From Clostridiales bacterium (GTDB lineage: Bacteria; Bacillota; Clostridia; Christensenellales; Aristaeellaceae), in the NCBI GenBank assembly GCA_016930575.1, contig JAFGGL010000014.1, positions 1-33,981 on the forward strand: a DNA stretch of 33,981 bases, written 5' to 3'. Below the pieces are notes generated by a model. It saw nothing but the letters and a program-made list of their open reading frames with translations. It did no database searches and was not told where the DNA came from. The translations under genes were made by a program, and so were the position numbers. Shown here piece after piece: positions 9,236-16,201 of this stretch. Position 1 is the first letter of the stretch. Each line of letters begins with the position of its first letter.

Positions 9236-10359
9236 TTCGCTTCGCCTCCTATCGCACGTTCGCTTTTTCTGAATAGGAGTCGGCGTAGAGAGAACTCATA
9301 GGTCCCCATTAAACCGAAGGGCTTAAACATGATGACAATCGTCAGCACAAACGCGTAGATCAGCATCGGGAAGGCGAATATGCTTTGCAGGAACTGCGGC
9401 ATCGCCGCAACCCACGCGCCGTTTTTGATCTCGTAATTGAGCATATACATCCCGATCGCCGCAATGATCGATCCAGTCAGCGATCCCATGCCGCCGAGCA
9501 CGACCATCACAACGATGAACGTAGAATTCCAGATGGACGAATTGGCAAAGGTGAACGTACCCGTGGTGAGCGAAGAAGTGCTAATCGCGTACAATCCTCC
9601 GGCCAGCCCCGCAAAGAATGCGGATATGGTGAATGTGAGGATCTTATAATACGTCGCGTTTATCCCTGAGGCGTTCGCAGCGATCTCATCCTCACGGATG
9701 GCTTTGATCGCGCGGCCGTACTTGGATGTGGTGTACATGAACATGAACGCGACACAGATAATCGTAAGGAGTATTGGGAAATAAACATACTGCGCCTGCA
9801 GCCTAGAATTGATTCCAAGTCCATTTTGATATAAGTTTGCACTTGCTGTTCCCTCAGCAAGTCCGTTGCCACCGGCAAACGGAAGGTTTGCAATCACATT
9901 TTCTATAATCAACCCAAATCCCAAAGTAACAATCGCAAGGTAGTCACCACGCATGCGCAGTGCGGGAATACCCATCAATAAGCTGATGATACCGGCTACA
10001 ATAGCACCCAACAAGCTACAACCAAGCATAACGCCAATCAATTGCAATGGCGGCGCAGTCTTTGCTATAAATAAACCTGCACGCTCCAGTGCCAGCGAGG
10101 AAAGCGCCGCGGTATACGCACCGATCCCCATAAAACCCATGTGCCCCAGAGTTAGCTGTCCTAAAAAGCCCATTGTCAGATTCAGTGACGTTCCAAGTAA
10201 AATGAATATACACAAATGCCAGATAATCGGTACGAGTTTAAGTCTGTAATTGTTGTCGCTTAAAGAAACAGACAGAATGTAGATAACGATAATCAGCAAT
10301 GCAACCATGATTACATTAGTGATAACGCCTCTGAGTGATTTTTTCCGTAGATCCGTCAT
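9232..10359 (-). CDS. livM: Branched-chain amino acid ABC transporter permease LivM
   Basis: A 375-residue multi-span permease of the LivM type that forms the channel with LivH. Family-typical stretches are LNLTMGFLGQLTLGHMGFMGIGAY near the N-terminus and RAIREDEIAANASGIN, the cytoplasmic coupling segment that contacts the ATPases. The ATG at 10359 has AGGTGA upstream and overlaps livH by 4 nt (ATGA); the stop overlaps livG in the same way. The 5' half of the gene (about 9721-10359) is clearly richer in A+T than the 3' half and the neighbouring genes, with different synonymous codon choices, which may mark a recombined segment. Confidence 0.95.
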   Translation of the reverse strand: MTDLRKKSLRGVITNVIMVALLIIVIYILSVSLSDNNYRLKLVPIIWHLCIFILLGTSLNLTMGFLGQLTLGHMGFMGIGAYTAALSSLALERAGLFIAKTAPPLQLIGVMLGCSLLGAIVAGIISLLMGIPALRMRGDYLAIVTLGFGLIIENVIANLPFAGGNGLAEGTASANLYQNGLGINSRLQAQYVYFPILLTIICVAFMFMYTTSKYGRAIKAIREDEIAANASGINATYYKILTFTISAFFAGLAGGLYAISTSSLTTGTFTFANSSIWNSTFIVVMVVLGGMGSLTGSIIAAIGMYMLNYEIKNGAWVAAMPQFLQSIFAFPMLIYAFVLTIVIMFKPFGLMGTYEFSLRRLLFRKSERAIGGEAK

Positions 10360-11255
10360 ACTTTTTCACCTACATTCCTGCCCATGATGCCCGCCGGTTT
10401 CACCAGCAGCACGAGGATAAGCACCACGAACACCAGGGCGTTGGCCAGTGACGAGCTGATATACGCCGTAACCAGCGCTTCGATCAGGCCGATCAGCATG
10501 CCGCCAAGCATCGCGCCCGGAATCAAACCGATACCGCCGAGTACCGCGGCCACAAAGGCTTTCAGGCCCAGCATCGAGCCCATGGTCGTCATCACGGCGC
10601 GGTACTGCGCGCAGTACATCAGCGCGCCGACAGCGGCGAGACCTGCACCAATGATAAAGGTTATGACGATCGTCCTGTTCACATTGATGCCCATAAGCGT
10701 CGACGCCGCTTTGTTTTCGGAAACCGCGCGCATGGCACGCCCGATCTTTGTTTTATGGATGAAAAGCTGCAACCCCACCATAACAAATGCTGCTATAATG
10801 ATTGTAAAGATCGAAGTCCAGTTCGTGTTTACGCCAAAAAGGTCTATCCTGCCGGACTGGAAGATATCCTGCGTGATCGCCTTGGGGTTGGGGCCGATAA
10901 ACGGGATGGCCTGCGCGAGATTTTGGAGTATCAGGCTGACGCCGATCGCCGTGATCAGCGCGGTCATGCGGTTGCCTTTTTTGCGGACCGGCCGGTAGGC
11001 CAGCAGTTCTGCCAGGACGCCTACAGCCGCGCAGATGATGATCGCTGCGAATACACTCGTCCATGCAGGCAGTCCGAAACCCATGAGGACCGGTATCATA
11101 AAAAACAGCGTGTAACCGCCAACCATGATGAATTCGCCATGCGCGAAATTGATCAGGCGAATGATGCCGTAGACCATTGTATATCCCAGTGCGATCAGCG
11201 CGTACACACTGCCGATTCTCAGTCCTATGATGACCTGCTGCAGGAATTCCGTCAT
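10356..11255 (-). CDS. livH: Branched-chain amino acid ABC transporter permease LivH
   Basis: A 299-residue integral membrane permease, partner of LivM. The stretch GLRIGSVYALIALGYTMVYG followed by INFAHGE near the N-terminus is diagnostic of the LivH family, and GIGLIPGAMLGG near the C-terminus is also typical. I use the ATG at 11255 with an AAGGG ribosome site; a TTG lies immediately before it at 11258. It is preceded by a very strong hairpin that separates it from the binding-protein gene and overlaps livM by 4 nt. Confidence 0.95.
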   Translation of the reverse strand: MTEFLQQVIIGLRIGSVYALIALGYTMVYGIIRLINFAHGEFIMVGGYTLFFMIPVLMGFGLPAWTSVFAAIIICAAVGVLAELLAYRPVRKKGNRMTALITAIGVSLILQNLAQAIPFIGPNPKAITQDIFQSGRIDLFGVNTNWTSIFTIIIAAFVMVGLQLFIHKTKIGRAMRAVSENKAASTLMGINVNRTIVITFIIGAGLAAVGALMYCAQYRAVMTTMGSMLGLKAFVAAVLGGIGLIPGAMLGGMLIGLIEALVTAYISSSLANALVFVVLILVLLVKPAGIMGRNVGEKV

Positions 11256-11283
11256 CAATGATCAAGCCCTTCTGTGCAATACT

Positions 11284-11317
11284 GTGTGCGAAAGCGCCTT
11301 GCGGCGCTTTCGCACAC
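11284..11317 (-). promoter_or_regulatory. Stem-loop between livK and livH
   Basis: A perfect 15-bp GC-rich stem (11284-11298 with 11303-11317) closed by a TTGC tetraloop lies in the 85-nt gap after livK. No T-run follows on the minus strand. The position and form match a partial terminator or mRNA-stabilising hairpin that keeps binding-protein message above permease message. The function is inferred. Confidence 0.8.
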
Positions 11318-11340
11318 TAATTGTTGAAACGATATGATTC

Positions 11341-12501
11341 TTAGTGCTGCGAGGTTACGAACTTCTGCACCAGCTTGCCGTCCTCTTCCACAAAGGTGAG
11401 GATTGCAACGGATTTGTCAGGTGTGCCGGTTTCGTCCAAAGTCATATCGCCGGTGACGCCGACATAATGCATGCCCGCCATCGCGTCGCGGATCGCATCG
11501 TGGTCCAAGGACCCTGCGGTCTCGATCGCCTGGGCAACCATGTACATTGCGTCATATGCCAGGGCTGCCAGTGCGTTGAGCGATTCGGCCCCATATGCCT
11601 CGGTGTACGCCGCGATGAAGTTCTGCACTACTTCCGAAGGATCTTCCGGAGAATAGTGGTTGGTGAAGTACACGTTCTCATACGCGGTCAGATCGCCCAC
11701 GGCAACATCCTGCGTTCCGTCAAAACCGTCAGCGCCGATGATCGCGCCTAAGTAACCGGCTTCGCGGGCCTGCGGGATGATCTTGGGGCCGACGGTGTCG
11801 TAGTAGTACGGCGCAAACAGCACTTCAGCGCCGGATGCCGCGATCGTAGCCAACTGCGAGGAGAAGTCGACGGCCATGGTGTCGGAGGTGGACTGTTCCT
11901 CAACGACCTCAATGCCATAATCCGGAGCGGCCGCTACGAACGAATCACGCAGGCCGGAGGAATACGCATCGCCTTTTGCATACAGGATAGCCGCTTTGGT
12001 CCAGCCCTGAGACGCCGCATACGACGCACACATCCTGCCCTGGAAGCTGTCCTTGAAGCAGGCACGGAACACATAGTCGTCTTCTGTCGTGATGGAATCA
12101 GCCGTCGATGTGGCGGTGATGAGCACGATGCCTTCGTCATTGGCCGGGCCGGTGATAGCCGACGTAACGGAAGAAGCGATAGCACCGATAATGGCTACAG
12201 CGCCTTCGCTCAGCAACGCATTGAAGCCGTTAATTGCTTCAGCGGGCGTGAACTGGTTGTCCTTTGTGGAAATGACAACTGTTCCGCCAAGGATGCCACC
12301 GGATGCGTTAATCTCGGATGCAGCCAAACGGATGCCGTTATCTACCGCAGTACCGTAATTCGCAATAACGCCGGTCATCGGGGCAATGTTACCGATAAGG
12401 ATTGTCTGGCCTTCGAGCGCACCCTCAGCCGATGCAAACGAGATACCCATCGTGAGCATCATGACGGTAAGTAGAATGGATACAAGCCTTTTGATTTTCA
12501 T
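11341..12501 (-). CDS. livK: Branched-chain amino acid ABC transporter substrate-binding protein
   Basis: A 386-residue type I periplasmic-binding-protein-fold receptor (Leu/Ile/Val/amide-binding family) that feeds LivHM. A signal peptide (MKIKRLVSILLTVMMLTMG then ISFASAEG) is followed by the typical start of the mature domain, ILIGNIAPMTG. The signal ends in Ala-Ser-Ala and has no lipobox cysteine, so signal peptidase I cleavage is expected. The ATG at 12501 follows AAGGAGG. It is the first and probably most expressed gene of the liv operon, with a consensus promoter at 12610-12638 and a leader of about 100 nt. Leucine, isoleucine or valine is the default ligand, but related proteins bind other amino acids or amides. 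Confidence 0.92.
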   Translation of the reverse strand: MKIKRLVSILLTVMMLTMGISFASAEGALEGQTILIGNIAPMTGVIANYGTAVDNGIRLAASEINASGGILGGTVVISTKDNQFTPAEAINGFNALLSEGAVAIIGAIASSVTSAITGPANDEGIVLITATSTADSITTEDDYVFRACFKDSFQGRMCASYAASQGWTKAAILYAKGDAYSSGLRDSFVAAAPDYGIEVVEEQSTSDTMAVDFSSQLATIAASGAEVLFAPYYYDTVGPKIIPQAREAGYLGAIIGADGFDGTQDVAVGDLTAYENVYFTNHYSPEDPSEVVQNFIAAYTEAYGAESLNALAALAYDAMYMVAQAIETAGSLDHDAIRDAMAGMHYVGVTGDMTLDETGTPDKSVAILTFVEEDGKLVQKFVTSQH

Positions 12502-12530
12502 ACCTTTTCCTCCTTAGATTTTCGTTTTTG

Positions 12531-12548
12531 ACCGTTTTCATAAACGGT
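12531..12548 (-). promoter_or_regulatory. Small hairpin in the livK leader
   Basis: ACCGTTT (12531-12537) and AAACGGT (12542-12548) form a perfect 7-bp stem with a 4-nt loop, about 30 nt before the livK start codon. No T-run follows and no riboswitch class is recognised. It could affect message stability or translation. Confidence 0.35.
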
Positions 12549-12609
12549 AGGGATACGGCAAAAGAGCATATGAATGAATGCTTGGCATATACCCCCTTGT
12601 ATGTCCTGT

Positions 12610-12638
12610 ATTATATGGTAGTTTTGACGTAAGGTCAA
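12610..12638 (-). promoter_or_regulatory. Sigma-A-type promoter and overlapping dyad of the liv operon
   Basis: TTGACC (12633-12638) and a perfect TATAAT (12610-12615) are spaced by 17 bp on the minus strand. A dyad TTGAC-N5-GTCAA (12624-12638) covers the -35 box and could be an operator. Further upstream (12640-12764) I see no gene, only an A/T-rich stretch with an imperfect inverted repeat at 12653-12687. Confidence 0.8.
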
Positions 12639-12764
12639 TCTGTTTTTTGTTTGTATTTTGCATTTTTATCAGCTTGTATGCAAATACTGCATGGCTCGAA
12701 TACGCCTGCTGCGCAGCCTTTCCCTAAGCCGCATTCCTGCAAGCCGGCCGGAATCTCCCCGCCT

Positions 12765-12792
12765 TTGCATAAGCGGCGCGGTATGATACAAT
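12765..12792 (+). promoter_or_regulatory. Probable promoter of the ttcA-like gene
   Basis: TTGCAT (12765-12770) and TACAAT (12787-12792) are spaced by 16 bp on the plus strand, ending 33 nt before the GTG start. The -35 match is modest. Confidence 0.5.
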
Positions 12793-12825
12793 GAGCGAAC
12801 CGAAACGGAAAGGACGGATGCCTGC

Positions 12826-13554
12826 GTGAAAACGACGCTTGGGCGCATACGCCGTGCGGACCAGGATTATCATCTGATCGATCCGGGCGACCGCATCGCC
12901 GTGGGGATCTCCGGCGGCAAGGACAGCCTGCTGATGGCCCACGGACTGTCGCTGTACCGCAGGATACGCAAGGATTTCACCCTGCAGGGCATCATGCTCA
13001 CCATGGGCAGGGAAGCGCCCGACACCTCCGCGGTGGAGGCTTTCTGCGAGGTTGAGGATATCCCGTTAGTCGTACGCTATACCGATTTGTATCAGATATT
13101 GTTCGAGTTGCGAAACGACCGCAGTCCCTGCCCGCTGTGCGCCAAAATGCGCCGCGCGATGCTGTGCGACATGTCAAAAGAGCTGGGCTGCGGCAAGCTG
13201 GCGCTGGCGCACCACCGCGAAGACGCGCTGGAAACACTGCTGATGAGCTTGATCTATGAAGGCCGTTTTCACACTTTCCATCCGAAAACCTATATGAGCC
13301 GCACCGGCATCACCGTCATCCGCCCGATGATCTATATGCCGGAAAAGGAAGTCGTCCATATGCAAAAAAAGCTCTCGCTTCCCGTGCAGCAAAACGCGTG
13401 TCCGGCCAACGGAAACACGAAGCGGCAGGAGATGAAAGAGCTTCTCAAAGAACTCGCCAGGCGGTATCCGCATCTGCGGGAAACCATGCTTTCGGCATTG
13501 AAAAACGACGATCAATACAGCCTGTGGGAAAAGGACGGCCCGCGAAAGCCGTAA
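12826..13554 (+). CDS. TtcA-like tRNA 2-thiolation protein (PP-loop ATPase)
   Basis: A 242-residue PP-loop protein of the TtcA/TtuA superfamily, which activates a tRNA base with ATP and inserts sulphur. The PP-loop motif is SGGKDS (29-34). Three cysteines expected to hold an iron-sulphur cluster are visible: C102 and C105 in CPLC, and C192 in ACPAN. TtcA makes 2-thiocytidine at tRNA position 32; in Firmicutes the exact substrate of such short homologues is less certain, so no symbol is given. The start is GTG at 12826, 8 nt after AAAGGACGG. The ATG at 12818 is out of frame and hits a stop after three codons. The stop lies 9 nt from the convergent VanW gene. Confidence 0.85.
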   Translation: MKTTLGRIRRADQDYHLIDPGDRIAVGISGGKDSLLMAHGLSLYRRIRKDFTLQGIMLTMGREAPDTSAVEAFCEVEDIPLVVRYTDLYQILFELRNDRSPCPLCAKMRRAMLCDMSKELGCGKLALAHHREDALETLLMSLIYEGRFHTFHPKTYMSRTGITVIRPMIYMPEKEVVHMQKKLSLPVQQNACPANGNTKRQEMKELLKELARRYPHLRETMLSALKNDDQYSLWEKDGPRKP

Positions 13555-13563
13555 CCACAGGCG

Positions 13564-15144
13564 TTATCTGGGCGTTACGCCGATCCTGATCTTCTGCGCG
13601 TACGCGGGATAGGTGCTGCGCGTCAGTTTATCACGGTCCGTCTGCACGCCGTTTTCATAGGTCACGCGGTAGGTATCCACAACATACCCGACCATCGCTT
13701 CGCTGATGACCTCCGTCTCATCCATATAGGTCACGTAGGTCCCGTCTTTGTCCTCCATATAGACCGGCTCAACGGGCGGCTGCAGCACCTCGACGATCTC
13801 CGTTTCAAGCGTGTAGCCGATATTCTCGAGATCCATGCCGTAGATGCGCACTTCGCACATCAGGCGTTTTTTATTTGACGGGTCTTGAATCACATGCGCC
13901 GCGATGAAGATCTGGCCGCCGGAGTTGTTGCGGAACGACATATCCTTTTCCGCGCCTCTGGTATCGGACACCGTTGCGTCCATCCCCAGGTCGGTATAGC
14001 TGACCTTCATGGCATGCGGGGTGTGGTCGATCAGGTCCATTCCCGCCAGCATCGCCGCGAGGTACACCGTGGTGCTTGCCTGGCAAACGCCGCCTCCGAT
14101 GCCGAGTGTCAGTTCGCCGTAGTTATACTCATAAGCGCGGTAAAAGCCGTTTTCCTGCGTACGCCTGCCGACATAGGTGTTAAAGGAGAATTTCGCGCCG
14201 TCGTTGATGATCTGATTGTTGATCCTGGAAAACGCAACTTCGATGTTCGCGTTGCGATATTCCGATGATTTCGAATCGATAGGCGTCACGGCCCTTGCGC
14301 GCAGCGCATAGTATTTTTCCAGATCCACGACGGTGAAATCCGGCATAACGGTCTCGGTCCGCATCAGGATCTCGCCTGATTCAAACGCGCCGACCATCTG
14401 AAGGATCTCTGCTTTCAGCTGCTCCGTATCAAGCCTCCTGCCGATGACCTCTTCCTTGAAGGTGAAAGGCTTCGTGCTGCTTTCCGGATTGAATGAAACA
14501 TATTCGGCGTCCTGCGGCTGGATATACGCGGCCGCTTCAAGGTCCGAAAGGATATCGTCGATCTGCGAGGTGTCCGCGTCGTAGGAAACGCTTGAAAAGC
14601 TGTAGGTGTTCGCCTTAGCCTCCTGGATCTCCCGCTGCAGTTCAAAAATCGTTTTGCGGTCTGTGGCGCTCGTCTCATGCCCGACCGCCCACGCGGCTTC
14701 CAGCGCTTCTTCGGGGTCGCGCCTGATGTTCAATGTTTCCGACGTGATATCCCGGTACATCCCGTTGGAGCTCTTCAGCCGCACATACCAGGAACCCAGG
14801 TCCTGGTTGATCCGGCCACGCACGGCGGCGTTGCCCTCCTCCCAGGTCATGCCGCCCAGATCGATGCCGTCCACCGATACCCCGTCCAGAAACACCGAGG
14901 TATACGGCGTAACGTCCAGATAGGCCTTGCCCACATAGATGCCCCCGCCGATCGCCGCGACCAGCACAAGCACGAGCAGCAGTTTGAACAGCTGCCAGCG
15001 AATGCCGCGCTTCTTCTTCGGCTTTTTAGGCGCATATCCCCCGTTTTGAAAATCCTCGGGGCGCGCGCCCTGCTGATGGATATAACTCCGCTGGTTGCCC
15101 GACGGCGGGCGGTTCTGCGGCGGTTGGTTGCTGCGGTAGTACAT
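13564..15144 (-). CDS. VanW family cell-envelope protein
   Basis: A 526-residue single-span membrane protein. A polar, proline/glutamine-rich cytoplasmic tail (1-46) ends in a lysine cluster, followed by one membrane anchor (about 50-72), then an extracellular part. The extracellular part has a putative peptidoglycan-binding region (about 80-280) and a VanW domain (about 295-430) with the hallmark GGGVCQAST (350-358) and VSDTRG. A short C-terminal G5-like segment follows. VanW domains occur in wall-associated Firmicute proteins; the biochemical role is unknown and vancomycin resistance should not be inferred. The ATG at 15144 is chosen for AAAGGAG 7 nt upstream; an upstream in-frame start at 15171 lacks such a site. 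Confidence 0.88.
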   Translation of the reverse strand: MYYRSNQPPQNRPPSGNQRSYIHQQGARPEDFQNGGYAPKKPKKKRGIRWQLFKLLLVLVLVAAIGGGIYVGKAYLDVTPYTSVFLDGVSVDGIDLGGMTWEEGNAAVRGRINQDLGSWYVRLKSSNGMYRDITSETLNIRRDPEEALEAAWAVGHETSATDRKTIFELQREIQEAKANTYSFSSVSYDADTSQIDDILSDLEAAAYIQPQDAEYVSFNPESSTKPFTFKEEVIGRRLDTEQLKAEILQMVGAFESGEILMRTETVMPDFTVVDLEKYYALRARAVTPIDSKSSEYRNANIEVAFSRINNQIINDGAKFSFNTYVGRRTQENGFYRAYEYNYGELTLGIGGGVCQASTTVYLAAMLAGMDLIDHTPHAMKVSYTDLGMDATVSDTRGAEKDMSFRNNSGGQIFIAAHVIQDPSNKKRLMCEVRIYGMDLENIGYTLETEIVEVLQPPVEPVYMEDKDGTYVTYMDETEVISEAMVGYVVDTYRVTYENGVQTDRDKLTRSTYPAYAQKIRIGVTPR

Positions 15145-15185
15145 CAATGGTCTCCTTTGCTGTCTGGGCAAACGATGATTAAGAG

Positions 15186-15307
15186 CTTATGCGATGCCTT
15201 GTTGGGTTTCCGTCAGGTTGCGTTTGCGGAAGTCGAAGTAGTAGCAGCGCTACGTCGAGACTTTCGCAGGCGCAAGATGGCGGAAATAAAGCATGGCAGC
15301 GTGTAAG
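15186..15307 (+). repeat. Long-hairpin intergenic repeat, copy 2
   Basis: The second copy of the element at 4320-4440, between the PHP gene and the VanW gene. Paired arms are 15186-15193 with 15300-15307, 15195-15198 with 15295-15298, 15206-15214 with 15279-15287, 15218-15222 with 15271-15275, 15226-15234 with 15259-15267, and the same terminal hairpin GTAGC-AGC-GCTAC at 15241-15253. The 9-bp arm GCGGAAGTC/GACTTTCGC replaces GCGGGGATT/AATCCCTGC of copy 1, with pairing preserved. Both flanking genes are on the minus strand, and the wobble pairs again favour plus sense. Confidence 0.85.
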
Positions 15308-15322
15308 GGATTTTATCAGCGC

Positions 15323-16201
15323 TTACCTAGCGTTTGACTCGTTGATTGCCGCTTGCAGGGTATCGATATCCTGTTGCCAGGTATGCCATCCGGAAGGGTA
15401 TTCGCCGATCTTGTTTCGTAAACTCCAGTCTCCGTGAAAATCGCTGCCGCCCGTCACCAGCAGGTCCAGCCTGCGCGCAAGCTTGTACAGCCATTTCGTA
15501 TCCGAATGGGAAGCCGACGGATGGAACACTTCAACGCCCATCAGTCCCACTGCTTTCATCCTGACGATGTATCGCTCCAATTCATCGCCCCGAAAGCCGC
15601 TGCGCATCGGGTGCGCAAGCACCGGCACGGCTCGTGATTTGCGCAGGATGTCGATGGCTTTCTCCCAGGAGTTGTGCCGCAGAGGGATGAACGCGGGCCT
15701 GCCTTCCGCCAGATATTTTCCGAAAGCCTCGTCTATGGAGCGGACCAGCTGTTTTTCGATCAGCATCCGCGCAACATGCATCCTGCCTATCGAAGCATCC
15801 TGTTCGTCAGCCTGCGACAGAAATTCCGGCGGGAATTCGATGCCTGTCAGAGTGTTTAAAATCCGGACGGTCTCGCGCGTCCTTTCGACGCGTTTGCGCC
15901 GCAGGGCGGCAAGCTCGCTTTCCAGCGGTTCGCTGTCCGTCCTTACGCCGTAACCAAGCACGTGCGTTAGCCCGCTATCGCCGCTTGACATCTCGATGGC
16001 GGGTATCAGTTGGATGCTGCGCTGCGGGTACGCGGAGGCATTCAGCGCATCGGCCATCGGGACCAGACCGTCGGCGGTATCGTGATCACTCAGTGCGATG
16101 ACGCGCATGCCGCGTTTTTCCGCCAGCGCGCAAATCTCATCCACAGTGCGGGTACCGTCGCTGAATGTGCTGTGGATGTGCAGGTCAACAGGCGGTCTCA
16201 C
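15323..16201 (-). CDS. PHP-domain phosphoesterase
   Basis: A 292-residue protein of the polymerase-and-histidinol-phosphatase (PHP) family. Metal-ligand motifs are DLHIHSTFSDG (6-16), ALSDHD (near 36), VLAHPMRSG and TGGSDFHG (C-terminal part). The closest characterised type is the 3',5'-nucleoside-bisphosphate phosphatase / RNase AM (YciV) group, which degrades short oligonucleotides or pAp. That assignment is inferred from overall motif order. The start is GTG at 16201, overlapping the ftsH stop as GTGA, so translation is probably coupled to ftsH. Confidence 0.88.
   Translation of the reverse strand: MRPPVDLHIHSTFSDGTRTVDEICALAEKRGMRVIALSDHDTADGLVPMADALNASAYPQRSIQLIPAIEMSSGDSGLTHVLGYGVRTDSEPLESELAALRRKRVERTRETVRILNTLTGIEFPPEFLSQADEQDASIGRMHVARMLIEKQLVRSIDEAFGKYLAEGRPAFIPLRHNSWEKAIDILRKSRAVPVLAHPMRSGFRGDELERYIVRMKAVGLMGVEVFHPSASHSDTKWLYKLARRLDLLVTGGSDFHGDWSLRNKIGEYPSGWHTWQQDIDTLQAAINESNAR

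Noticed and set aside
12653..12687. Imperfect inverted repeat GTATTTTGCAT / ATGCAAATAC
   Set aside because: It has a bulge and a 14-nt loop in A/T-rich sequence between divergent promoters, and no clear terminator or operator character.
13564..15144. Vancomycin-resistance gene
   Set aside because: VanW-domain proteins are common in Firmicutes without van clusters, and no vanHAX-type genes are present here.
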